From Sepiola atlantica (lineage: Eukaryota > Mollusca > Cephalopoda > Sepiida > Sepiolidae), in assembly GCA_963556195.1 (NCBI GenBank), contig OY744519.1, positions 36,914,801 to 36,978,800 on the forward strand: a stretch of 64,000 bases of DNA, in the 5' to 3' direction. Positions 11,531 through 21,999 of the stretch are shown here, in pieces (the stretch's first letter is position 1; every line of letters starts with the position of its first letter). The notes below the pieces were generated by a model, which was given only the letters and a program-made list of their open reading frames with translations, did no database searches and had not been told where the DNA came from. The translations under genes and the position numbers were made by a program.

Positions 11531-11822
11531 TTGTTATTGCCACCATTATGACTACTTCTATAATTTTTCACTATCATCATTACTATTGTTAAGATTACTG
11601 GGATTACCACTCTGATTACTGTTGTCCGTTAAACCACTATTTTTATATGATCAGCATTATTGCAACCATTAACCCATACCATAATATCGGCAAACATTAT
11701 CTTATCATTATCTAATATTATTATGATAATCACTACCCCCTAGGATTCCTAATATTCCTTAATTATTCTATTTCTTTCCTAAACTATTATTTTTATTATT
11801 ATTATCATTACCATTATTATTA

Positions 11823-11883
<61 letters not shown>

Positions 11884-12046
11884 TATTATTAATAATTAAT
11901 AACGCCAGCATTTTCCAGTTATTCTTTTAGTTATATATTTTTAATATTTTTTAATATTTTTTAGTATTTTTTAGTATTTTTTAGTATTTTTATTATACTT
12001 CATTTATTATTATTTTCATTATTTCACCTCAATTATTAGGAGTATC

Positions 12047-12109
<63 letters not shown>

Positions 12110-12651
12110 TACTACTACTGTTATTGCCACCATTATGACTACTTCTATAATTTTTCACTATCATCACTACTACTGTTAAGATTTCTGGGATTACCACTCT
12201 GATTACTGTTGTCTGTTAAACCACTATTTTTATATGATCAGCATTATTGCAACCATTAACCCATATCATAATATCGGCAAACATTATCTTATCATTATCA
12301 TTATTTAATATTATTATGATAATCACTACCCCCTAGGATTCCTAATATTCCTTAATTATTCTATTTCTTTCCTAAACTATTATTTTTATAAACTCTAAAA
12401 TATTATTGACCACTATTATTATTTTTATTATTATTATTATTACCATTATTATTATTATTTTTATTATCATTATTATTATTATTATTATTATTACTATTAT
12501 TATTAATAATTAATAACGCCAGCATTTTCCAGTCATTCTTTTAGTAATATTTTTTAATATTTTTAATATTTTTTGGTATTTTTTAGTATTTTTATTATAC
12601 TTCATTTATTATTATTTTCATTATTTCACTTCAATTATTAATGGTATCTAC

Positions 12652-12738
<87 letters not shown>

Positions 12739-13431
12739 TACTACTACTACTATTCCTGTTACATTTAACGAATATACTTATTTATTCAAATTAACTCCAG
12801 ACAAATTATAAAGACAATATAAAGACCCGGAACCGCGACACATTTTATCACCGCCCTAACCAATATAACAATCAGCCCAATTTGCACGCACGCATACTAC
12901 AGTTCACTTGGAAAAAGACATTTATAAACTCGACGGTTATTTGACACCTAATTCGTGCATGTCTACTACCCCCCTCCTTCCCTCCCGACCTAAATCAACA
13001 GACGCCCTCTCTCTCTCTCCTTCTTCTTCTTCTTTTTCTTTTTTCCTCTATGTGTCTCTCCCCTCATCATTATTTGTTCCTCTTTCCACCATATATTCTT
13101 ATTTTTTTATTTATTTATTTATTTATTTATTTATTTGCCCTGTCTGTTTCAGATTCTAGACCTTAGATTTTTAGATTTTTTAATTTTTAATTTTTAATTT
13201 TTAATTTTAATTTTAATTTTTTAACGGCTTTAATTTTTGAAATGTTAAATTTATTTCCTTCTTCTTCTCTGTCTCTACCCCTCCACTTCATTCTCTCCAA
13301 ATATGATCTGAGGTTAAGATCGGATTCTAACTCTGCCTGATGAGATCTCAGTTTATAGTAACTGTTGATCGATAACATCGACATGCCAGTGTCGCAGATT
13401 TTGTACATGTCTGTGTAAATAAAACTATCAT
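11212..13431. repeat. right inverted arm of the palindromic retroelement
   Basis: Reverse complement of 6444-8605. The inner end is the TTTTTCAT tandem run (about 11216-11270). It holds two tandem units of about 0.6 kb with (ATT)n tracts at about 11445-11530, 11820-11880, 12050-12110 and 12650-12737. The outer end carries the hammerhead-like motif at 13330-13402. Base differences from the left arm are sparse outside the microsatellites. Confidence 0.85.
13330..13402 (+). ncRNA. hammerhead-like ribozyme, right arm (plus strand)
   Basis: All parts of a hammerhead can be traced. Helix I: TCTGC (13332-13336) pairs with GCAGA (13394-13398). Core CTGATGA is at 13337-13343. Helix II: GATC (13344-13347) with GATC (13367-13370), continued by CAGTT with AACTG. 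Core GATA is at 13371-13374. Helix III: ACAT (13375-13378) with GTGT (13389-13392). The expected cleavage triplet GTC ends at 13393. The one departure is GATAA where the consensus has GAAA, an extra U. The same GATAAC occurs in the diverged copy at 15.88 kb, so it is a family feature. Hammerheads in Penelope-like elements are established knowledge; activity of this variant is untested. Confidence 0.55.
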
Positions 13432-13500
13432 ATATAAAGCTCTATTTTGATATTGAGCACTTTTTATAAACCCGGTTAAAATTCTTTGGATTACCACCCT
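13432..13500 (-). repeat. dispersed repeat segment shared with 15626-15680
   Basis: Read on the minus strand, this segment (CAAAGAATTTTAACC... then GTGCTCAATATCAAA) matches 15626-15680 on the plus strand with a few changes. It lies just outside the palindrome's right end, so the palindrome end and this segment belong to one larger repeat consensus or were inserted next to each other. Confidence 0.6.
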
Positions 13501-13532
13501 GTGGATATTTTTCACCTGGATTATTACCATTA

Positions 13533-13580
13533 TTATATATATATATGTATATATATATATTTATATATATATATATATAC
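13533..13580. repeat. interrupted (TA)n microsatellite
   Basis: TA-rich alternating sequence with occasional G or T substitutions. Confidence 0.85.
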
Positions 13581-13745
13581 ATAATATAAATATAGAGGCA
13601 AAAATGCCTTCAAAAACCATGTATTAGATGCAAGTAATTAAATCAAAAGAAAAATAAAAATATTTCGAAACATTTAATAAAATATTTCAAAATACCTTCC
13701 GCTTTTTCTTTTCTTCATCTTGATTTAAAATGAACTTTCCTAATT

Positions 13746-13748
<3 letters not shown>

Positions 13749-13823
<75 letters not shown>

Positions 13824-13827
13824 TATT

Positions 13828-13894
<67 letters not shown>
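13749..13894. repeat. compound (TA)n microsatellite
   Basis: Two long TA tracts separated by a short CACACACATATTTATG segment. Confidence 0.95.
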
Positions 13895-13897
<3 letters not shown>

Positions 13898-13965
13898 AAT
13901 TGTATACGTATATTATGTACGTATGCAATTAATAAGAAAATATATATATATACATACGGAATATA

Positions 13966-14110
13966 CGTCCTATAAAGTTAAGGGCGACTATTAATGCAGT
14001 TTTTTTGCATCGGACTCACGCAGGGAGTGAGACAACAAAATAGTAGTAGTAAGCAAAACCAACGAACGCAGCAATCACCAATAAAAGTATCACATAAAAC
14101 TACAATAAAT
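13966..14110. repeat. dispersed repeat, copy 1 of a tandem pair
   Basis: CGTCCTATAA ... TTAAGGG(C/T)GACTA ... GTAGTAAGCAAAA ... AACGAACGCAGCAATCACCAA recurs in the same order and orientation at 14297-14440. The copies differ by many substitutions and a few indels. No coding potential. Confidence 0.7.
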
Positions 14111-14139
14111 ATTAAGGTGATACAAATCGTACATATTTC

Positions 14140-14235
14140 TTGGCAGGTCATTGTAGTCAACTGGTAAGACGCTTGGCTATAGACAACACTATCGAAGGTT
14201 CGATTACTTTATTAATAATAATAATAACAATAATA
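14140..14235 (+). repeat. tRNA-like SINE with AAT-type tail
   Basis: An A-box-like TAGTCAACTGGTAAGACGC (from about 14154) and a B-box-like GGTTCGATTAC (from about 14196) are spaced as in tRNA-derived SINEs. They are followed by an (AATAAT)n tail typical of SINE ends. It sits between the two copies of the 13966/14297 repeat. Confidence 0.5.
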
Positions 14236-14241
14236 ATACAA

Positions 14242-14252
<11 letters not shown>

Positions 14253-14282
<30 letters not shown>
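14253..14282. repeat. (TA)n microsatellite
   Basis: About 30 bases of alternating TA. Confidence 0.9.
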
Positions 14283-14286
<4 letters not shown>

Positions 14287-14296
14287 TAACGAAAAA

Positions 14297-14436
14297 TGCG
14301 TCCTATAATATTAAGGGTGACTAGTAATACACATTTCTACATCTGAATAACCTAGTGAATGCCACAATCAAAATAGTTGTAGTAAGCAAAAACAACGAAC
14401 GCAGCAATCACCAACAAAAACAAATTCATAAAAATA

Positions 14437-14440
<4 letters not shown>
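14297..14440. repeat. dispersed repeat, copy 2 of a tandem pair
   Basis: Second copy of the repeat at 13966-14110, in the same orientation about 330 bp downstream, ending in the large TA array. Confidence 0.7.
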
Positions 14441-14493
<53 letters not shown>

Positions 14494-14593
14494 GTATATA
14501 TATATATTTATTTATATATATGTACATGATGTATATATATATATTTATATATATATACATTCATGTATATATATATATATTTATATATATATT

Positions 14594-14625
<32 letters not shown>

Positions 14626-14643
14626 GTATATATATATACATTC

Positions 14644-14686
<43 letters not shown>

Positions 14687-14705
14687 GTATATATATACAT
14701 TCATG

Positions 14706-14737
<32 letters not shown>

Positions 14738-14800
14738 CATAAATTCATGTGTATATATATATATACATATATATATATATTTACATATATATATAGTCTA
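14440..14800. repeat. large compound TA array with interspersed CATCATGTA / CATTCATGTA spacers
   Basis: Alternating TA punctuated by regularly recurring CATCATGTATA and CATTCATGTATA interruptions (near 14488, 14524, 14558, 14620, 14640, 14680, 14700). This gives a higher-order repeat of alternating spacers. Confidence 0.9.
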
Positions 14801-15286
14801 AAGAAGCTTTGAGTTATTTTAAACAAAAAGATTAAAAAAAGGAAAATGCAGTTTAAATTCCCAGAGAAACTAACTAAATCCAAAATAGTGCAGACTTAAC
14901 ATTCGTTGGAAAATTCATAAATAACATATATAATAGTAAGTAAATAAAATAAAAAGAGGGATTAAGTATCTAACAGTGAAACAAAAACAGGAGACCTTAA
15001 CGTAAGCATCTAATATTAACACGGGGATCATCAGCTGTTTACCATGTAACTGTTTCGGAGATTTAAAAACAGGACAGTTATATGCATGGCTCTCCAATGG
15101 TACAGATAACACTACCATTTCCCCAATAATCAAGTGTCGAAATAATTAAGCTTAAAATGTTACTTATATATACATAAATAAATAATAATAAAATAATAAT
15201 AATAATATACTACCCTTAAGACTTACGTGTGATATGGTAATTTGCATATCAAATAAAATTCTTTATAACAATAGTAATACTAGTAA

Positions 15287-15345
<59 letters not shown>

Positions 15346-15620
15346 TACTATATATATATATATATATAAATGATAATTTATGTAAATTTGACTACATTGC
15401 AGAGGTAATGGTTCCCGAAAATTACCTACAGACTATCATAACACACACAATAATTTAAAAGAATACGAAATAAAAACTGAAACTCGGTACGAAATTGTAA
15501 GTTGCACGTTTATTTGTTAATGTATTCATACTCAGTTTTGATTATAATTCTTTCTTCCACTTTCTTCCACTGGTGCGCTTATAATTTACCGTTGACTGAT
15601 TACACTGATATATAGATATA
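14801..15620. other. gene-free stretch with (AAT)n and (TA)n tracts
   Basis: No gene is seen. It contains (AAT)n at about 15288-15342 followed by (TA)n at about 15350-15368. The Asn-rich open frame here is the translated microsatellite. Confidence 0.6.
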
Positions 15621-15625
15621 TATAT

Positions 15626-15945
15626 ATTCCAAAGAATTTACAGCAGGATTATAAAGAGTGCTCAATATCAAATAGATGTTAACAGCTAAAATCTATTCGG
15701 GAGGTATGAAAATATGATCCTCCTTCAGGTGATATTTGGAAAAAAGTTGTTTTTGCGAATATAACATAAGGGAAGGATCAGATTTGGAAATGCCCTTTCT
15801 GTCCAAATATCACTTAAATAGAAGATTATATTTTTCTTCTTTCTGATGAGATCTAAGCTTTTAACATCTGTTGATAGATAACATCGACATGTTTATGTCG
15901 CAGATTATGTACCTGTATGTGTAAATAAAAATAACCATATATATA
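15626..15945 (+). repeat. diverged copy of the palindromic element's end, with hammerhead-like motif
   Basis: 15626-15680 matches the flank at 13432-13500. 15843-15940 matches the outer end of the palindrome's right arm (CTGATGAGATCT, GATAACATCGACATG, GTCGCAGATTATGTACC, GTGTAAATAAAA). The motif keeps CTGATGA (15843), GATAAC (15877), a perfect helix III (ACAT with ATGT) and GTC followed by GCAGA. Helix I is weaker because the 5' strand reads TCTTT. About 160 bp of unrelated sequence with its own short inverted repeat (ATATTTGGA / TCCAAATAT) fills the middle. Confidence 0.55.
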
Positions 15946-15955
15946 TATATACATG

Positions 15956-16119
15956 TGTGTGAAAAATGGCAAACGGAAAACAGGTTAAAGTGCCGGGGAA
16001 AACCAAAATCAAGAGATTTGACCGGTTTCGTTCGTGTTGGCGAACGAAACCGGTCAACTCTCTTGTTTTTGTTTTTCACCCGCACTTTAACCTGTTTTCC
16101 GTTTGTCATTTTTCACACA
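15956..16119. repeat. 164-bp near-perfect hairpin, 79-bp arms and 6-base loop
   Basis: 15956-16034 and 16041-16119 are reverse complements with roughly seven mismatches and no gaps; the loop is TGTTGG. The termini read TGTGTGAAAAATG. No open frame of substance. It could be a MITE, a miRNA-type hairpin source, or a foldback formed by repair. It directly follows the repeat at 15626-15945. Confidence 0.85.
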
Positions 16120-16167
16120 TTTTGCCCACCACGGCATAGCATTTTCATGAATTATCGTGTAGCTTAC

Positions 16168-16170
<3 letters not shown>

Positions 16171-16247
<77 letters not shown>

Positions 16248-16283
16248 GAGAGAAACAGAGAGCGAGAGAGAGAGAGAGAGAAT
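16171..16283. repeat. (TA)n then (GA)n microsatellite
   Basis: About 72 bases of TA pass into GAGAGAAACAGAGAGCGAGAGA-type purine repeat. Confidence 0.95.
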
Positions 16284-16453
16284 GAAAGAGTACACATTAG
16301 ACACTGTCTTTTAATCACTTTTCCAATGCTAGAAATGTATATATATAACATGTTATGATATTTCCACAAGGTAGAAAGAAACCAGGGAGAGGTTTCTCAA
16401 TCAGGAGTGAAATAAAAAAGACTATGACGATGATGATGAAATAAAAAAGCCTC

Positions 16454-16499
<46 letters not shown>
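16454..16499. repeat. (TGA)n microsatellite
   Basis: Fifteen or so TGA/GAT units. On the minus strand it would read as a poly-His string, which is an artefact. Confidence 0.95.
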
Positions 16500-16500
<1 letters not shown>

Positions 16501-17195
16501 GTTATTAAATATAAAATGCAAGTGTTCGATACGACGATAATAAAGTAAAATAACTTTAGCAACTGGAAACGATGAGAAGATTATTTGTTTTAAGACTTCT
16601 CTTGCCGAATTCTTAGTTTGGTAAATGTTGATGTTTTAGCAATCACTTGTGATGTATATCTTGTTCGACACGAATAAAAAGGTCTACCAATGAGGGGACT
16701 ATATTTTGTTCAACACATTAAATCAGTTTTTTGGTTCGTTATTAAACACACGTTGCTCGATTACTCATATCGAGCGATTGCGGGTAAATACCTTTCCCCA
16801 CCGTATTTGTGCATATATAATCAAAACATATCTTACATTGATGAAAATCATATGCAGCACTTTATAAGAGAATCTATTAATGTTAAAGTTGAAAGTGTGC
16901 CACGTGACTCTCTGTGTGTATGATGATAAGCATTCGTGTACTTATATCCTTAACCATCAGTTAACTAACGGCAGTTATCGGTGTGTAAGACATGAGTGCA
17001 ATACATGTTATATAGTGTAATGCATACCATATATTGTGTCAAATTTACCTAAATGTGGAATATTTCTTAGTAAGTATCTGACGTCGTGAGCTTTACCCCG
17101 GAGCATCTTGGTATCCATTCTTCGTTTATTCACCTATCACCAATTTCCCAAAAGGATTACTAGTCGCAGAATAGATCTTTAACAATCTTCAATTA

Positions 17196-17263
<68 letters not shown>

Positions 17264-18035
17264 TTGGTTATAAGAGAAGACGCCGTAGAAGTGAGAAATC
17301 CTTGAAGGTAAAATCCGCAAATAACCTCTGCATGCAGCCACTGGTCGATGCTAACTGCTATTTACATCTAATTATTTTAAAGTAGTATCTACTAACATAT
17401 GATTAAGCTCAATCATCAAAGTCGCTGGTATCTATTCTTCTCTTTTATTCATGTAAGGTTACACCTGTAAGATTATCTATTTGATAGCTAATATCGTGTA
17501 CTGAACACGCTTTCTTGCTCTGTGAACCGGAAAACCATTAACACATTCAGTAGTTTTTAAAGTTATTACGAAATATGTTATAAACGACCGTTTTTAATGC
17601 GGGAAGAATGTGTATAATTAGGATTACAACAAGGTGCATTAATCATGAAGCCTGGCACCACTCGTCTTTGTTCTGCCTCTTCTCATAATTTAATTTCTAT
17701 TTATGCCAAAAGCATCTAACAACTTTTTCTCTTTTTTGGTTTGTAATTTATGGTGGTCTTACAAGAATTCGCCAGCCAGAGAATTGTGTAATGGTTTCAG
17801 TTATATTTTCGTAGTAGTATTTCTCATACTCATTCATTTTATCATCATTTTGTCTCAAATACAAAATGCTTAAATGCTATAAATGTGCCTACAAATAATA
17901 CGTGAAGTAATTCATATCTAAATTAATAATATGTTACAGACTAAAAAACGTCTATAAAGAATACTTTTACAGAACGCATATGGTTACTTAAATGAATTCA
18001 AAGCCAAATAGTATGCTACTATACCTTATGTCTAG
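16500..18035. other. gene-free stretch
   Basis: No recognisable gene. A (TA)n tract lies at about 17198-17259. The short frame at 16690-16923 matches nothing known to me. Confidence 0.5.
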
Positions 18036-18262
18036 AATACTGTTACACCGGTCGTTCTTACACAGGTGAAACTGAACCCGTTGTCACTATAAATAGTGCG
18101 AGTCACCAGAGTCACCGGAGACACAGAAGACAAAGCACAGTCTTGTAACTGTCTAGCCAAGTGCTAGTCACTTTCTTACTTTGTTAATACACTTGTTAAC
18201 CCAACCCTCGACTTGAGTTCCTTTATTTATTATTTACTGTTGGACAACTTCACAACAAATAC
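18036..18262 (+). mobile_element. solo LTR with 5-bp target duplication
   Basis: The element 18041-18257 starts TGTTACACC and ends TTCACAACA (inverted TGTT/AACA termini). It is flanked directly by AATAC on both sides (18036-18040 and 18258-18262). A TATA-box sequence CTATAAATAG lies at 18087-18096. A 217-bp unit with TG...CA ends, a TATA box and a 5-bp duplication is the signature of a lone LTR left by recombination between two LTRs. It is unlike the LTR at 21.6 kb. The strand is set by the TATA box. Clade cannot be assigned without coding sequence. Confidence 0.75.
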
Positions 18263-21200
18263 TTTTTGCTATTTTCATCCAAATATTTACATGATACTAA
18301 TTCTAGAAAAAAGTTGAATGGCTTAAAGGCTCTTAAGAAAAATTGAAAGTAATTGAATCGATATTATTTGTGGTCGAATTAATATGGATCAAATTTAATG
18401 CAATGTTTAACTATTTGAATGCCCTAATGGAAGTTGTCTTTATATTAAGGCCACTAAAGTGTCTTCAAAATACTACAAAAACAAACATTTGCAGGGGCAT
18501 TTATTAATTGAATTTCTATACCTATTTTTTAAATATTTTATCAAAATTCGGGGGTGTCTAAAGTTGCATGAAGGGATTGCACACCTGTTTGCCCACTTTT
18601 AATGACACATTAAACAAAATATACCTAATATTACCAAAATTAAGGCCTAGCAGTTGTGTTTCAAAATCCATAATGCTCGGTTAATAATTAGAAATCAATA
18701 CTATACATATAAATATTAAAACATATACACCTTCTTAACTTAATATAAATAAAATATGAATAATAAGATTGTATGAAAATTAATTGTCTAGCCGAAACCT
18801 GCCAAATGTGGTCGTGTCTTATTTATTTATTTATTCATTAGGTCTTCGTACACATATCTTATTTTAATCAATACTCTCATGTACATTTTCAGAAATTTCA
18901 CAGGAAATATCTTACAAATATTTATGTAGAATTTATATAGAATATTCGTATTATGTATTATGTGAGAATTTCAGTTAGATTATAAATCAAATTTCGGCTG
19001 CATATTTCATCAAATAGACACAAAATATGTCAATGTGAATTAATGACTTGCAGTTATATTAATGTATTCATTAGATTATTTATATTATAGATATGTATGA
19101 GGAATATTTTAGGACGATAATTTGAATGCATGTATGCTAAGAAATAACAAATGTGAGTCCGTAGCGTAGAAGAGAATATTTGATGGGATCACATTTTGTG
19201 TGGATAAGCGATGAGTATTTAAACATATAATTATTGATAAGTTGCTAATTCCAAGATCCGGCGGGCGTGTGTTCAAGCGAGGAAGAGGATTGTGTTTAAA
19301 AGTGAGAATTGTTGAAAAAAGTATTATAGTTATTTTTTCTTCTTGTCAACATTGATAATGAATTTTAGAGTACAAAATGGAAAGTAGTTAAAAAGAGGAA
19401 AAAAGCAAACAAAACAAAATCAAAAAGGCCTTCAGGCGCTAATCTGTTTGAGACGAATCACCACAATATATGAAAAACAGTTGCACATCATCAGAATTGT
19501 TTTGCAGTCTAGTCTAATAGCAAAAGATCAATACTACACCAAACTATGATGTAAATCACTATTAAAAAATGTACACACTCTCCACGGCAAATAAGCATTA
19601 CTTACGACCACTCGTGGGAAGGACATACACACACTCGTAACTGCTCATATACATCAATAAAAATAAATTCATATTCAATGTTATTTTATAATTATCAATA
19701 AATGTTTATCAGTATTTTATTCTTGTCAATAATGTTTTTATTTTTATTTTTTTTAAATTGCCGGCACTTTAAAAATACTACATTCTCATGAAGCCATCGG
19801 TGTTTGTTTTCTTTTGTTTTTTTCGCCAATTCCCAATTATAATATTTTGTTGTAAAAAAGGCAATCTATTATTAGAGCTATGATCCCTATGCTAATTCAC
19901 ACCCTCCCTAAAAATGGTATTCTTCATTTTTCAGGCAATTACATCTAAACATCTTGTAATTCTTAGTGGCAAAATAAACAAAAAAAAATCAGTTGTGTAT
20001 ATACATTTTGTACCATACATGCTTTTGATAGCATGTAACCGATTTTGTTTGTTTCAAACCTTGGGCATGTAAATGTTCCTGATCAAAATTTAGTATAACA
20101 TATGTCATTGTAAACAGTCATAAAACACGTTCCTTATGCCAGTAATATACATACTTCAGGTGGTTATACGAAAAATAAAGCAATTACGTATTGTTTTTTT
20201 CTTTGTCGCTATTAGTAGTAAAATATGTACCGAATTGTCCTAAAATGTAACAATGGGCCGGACATGGGAATTCATTTTACGTTAAGTTTATATGCGCAAC
20301 TAACCTTCTACACTTAATTCTAAATTAATTGGTTATTTTCAGTGTCTTCACACGTAATCAACAGTAGAATATGGAGTATGTTTCTTAGAACAGACATTCA
20401 AATGTAAATATTTGTTTTGTGATGTAAAAATACTTCTAAATGTTTTGCTATTATGTAGTGCATCCAAGATTTTGAAAAACCTATTGTTAGATGTTGCTCT
20501 ATAATCTTTCATGTGTGCCATTCTTTTGTATCTATAAAAGTGTGTCATTATTACCGGTATCATGTTAATTTAAATTCAGTGAAAATATCTATATTTTAAA
20601 TATTTATATACAGTTTAGCAGTAATATGTTTGTAAGTTCTCCATGAATTGAAACTTAATATAATTAATTTCAAAATGAAATACGCATTAAATTTTACAAT
20701 TTCAAACCGAAGAAAATACAAGATATAAATTATTTCAAAAGATACGTACACGATGACAAGACAATATCCAGCGTGAGGGCGGAGCCAGCAAAAACAATTG
20801 TCCTGAGCATTTTAATACTTACATGTGCACTTTCTGAGAGGCGTCATACAGACGTTTAACAAATAGGTTCGAAAAAGAAATTTGAACATTTAAGAGGGTT
20901 TGATAAAGAAATAGGCGTAAGTGAACTCTAGAATATTTACATTGTTTACCATAATTTACCAATACAAAAATTAGACTTTGAGAGTCAAGCTAAATCTAGG
21001 AATGTGATTCCTAACTTGTGGCCCTTTATTTTATTTTTTAAATAAACAATATTCTAATACATAAATACACTGTGTTTGTTGACTTTGAGTGTAAAGTAAA
21101 ATAATTGAAATAATTGTTTCCGGAATCGGAAATTAGGCTGACATTTTTCGGATTCCAATACCGATTCCGTACCCCAAATATTTCTGATATTTACACGTTC

Positions 21201-21611
21201 CCAATTCCGATTCTGATAAATCGTTCAAGCACTAATCTCTATATAATTAATGCATCATATTATAAATAAGCTCACAGGAATTAAAAATCAAGCAGCATAG
21301 TCTATTGTTATTTTAATAAACTATCGGAAAGAATGGTGCTATAGTTTGAACTCAATTTTCGCTCGTACACATTCGTTCTAAATGATTTAAACTTGAAAAT
21401 TTATTCCACGAATTTCGATGACAGTGTGACCATTTGTTCATACGACCTGATTATTCTAAAATAAACGACCACGTCATTTTAAGTCTTCAATTATACGATG
21501 GATACTTATATAGGAATGAATTTGCTTACACTAGAATAAAACAGTTGTTTGAATGTTACTGATTCGACCAGTGGGGGTGATACTAGGGTGTTTTTCTTGG
21601 TTAGGCCGATG
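18263..21611. other. gene-free stretch
   Basis: Over 3.3 kb without a supportable gene, long repeat or microsatellite array. AT-rich and otherwise featureless apart from the possible hAT-like end at 21118-21235. Confidence 0.5.
21118..21235. repeat. possible DNA-transposon terminal fragment with ATTCCGATT repeats
   Basis: The segment has repeated GGAATCGGAA / ATTCCGATT strings in both orientations. It ends, on the minus strand, as TAGTGCTTGAACGATTTATC, which resembles hAT-type termini in my recollection. No partner end was found within the window. Confidence 0.3.
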
Positions 21612-21616
21612 GGAAT

Positions 21617-21972
21617 TGTCGTCCGAAAACACCAAAATGTCTCTCTTCTGAGGGCACCCAATCCGACCCAAAACAGTCACTAGTCCGCAAACACCAACTT
21701 GAACTCCAACTTCACTCTTCTGAAAGCACCAAATCCGACCTCCACCTTCACTGGTCTCAATCCGGGATGAACCAAAGAAGAAGTGCGCTTTCTCATTTCC
21801 TGTTCTCTTTATGGGGACTCCCATCATGCAATGCAAAATAGGTAACATGATCATTTGGTACTTCCTTTCTATAAAACCAGCCATTTGCTGTAACGCTGCT
21901 GTTCCACATGGCCTAGTCTGGTATTAAAGGTAAGTCTGATGTTTTTAAGTTTTTATTATGTTTTCCACCACA
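21617..21972 (-). repeat. 3' LTR (left)
   Basis: Reads TGTCGTCCG on the plus strand at its left edge and ends CCACCACA. It aligns throughout with 25510-25874. On the minus strand the sequence just inside it is a short G-rich tract (CACGGGGGCA), a weak polypurine tract at best. Confidence 0.85.
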
Positions 21973-21999
21973 TGCCCCCGTGATCTTAAAATCACACTT

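Larger units (their letters stand above)
6444..13431 (-). mobile_element. 7-kb palindromic retroelement: reverse transcriptase/GIY-YIG gene between 2.2-kb inverted arms
   Basis: The sequence from about 6444 to 8605 is the reverse complement of about 11212 to 13431, differing mainly in microsatellite lengths and scattered substitutions. The 2.6-kb centre holds one minus-strand gene (9080-11144) for a reverse transcriptase with YRDD catalytic motif and C-terminal GIY-YIG nuclease. GIY-YIG plus reverse transcriptase is the hallmark of Penelope-like elements, which are known to carry terminal repeats (direct or inverted) and hammerhead ribozymes. This protein differs from canonical Penelope (compare the element at 58.5-60.9 kb), having YRDD rather than YxDD with A/V/I, so I place it only as Penelope-like or a related lineage. 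Arms this long and this simple in sequence are unusual. The near identity of the arms suggests recent duplication or gene conversion. Confidence 0.75.

Noticed and set aside
11170..11592. Plus-strand Ile-rich frame
   Set aside because: Translated (ATT)n in the right arm.
14355..14812. Long Tyr-Ile-rich open frames here and at 741, 13749, 41621, 54481, 61273
   Set aside because: They are direct translations of (TA)n arrays, present on both strands, with no other coding signal.
21531..21884. Open frames across the LTRs (also 25457-25729)
   Set aside because: They lie within both LTRs and are non-coding repeat sequence that happens to be open.
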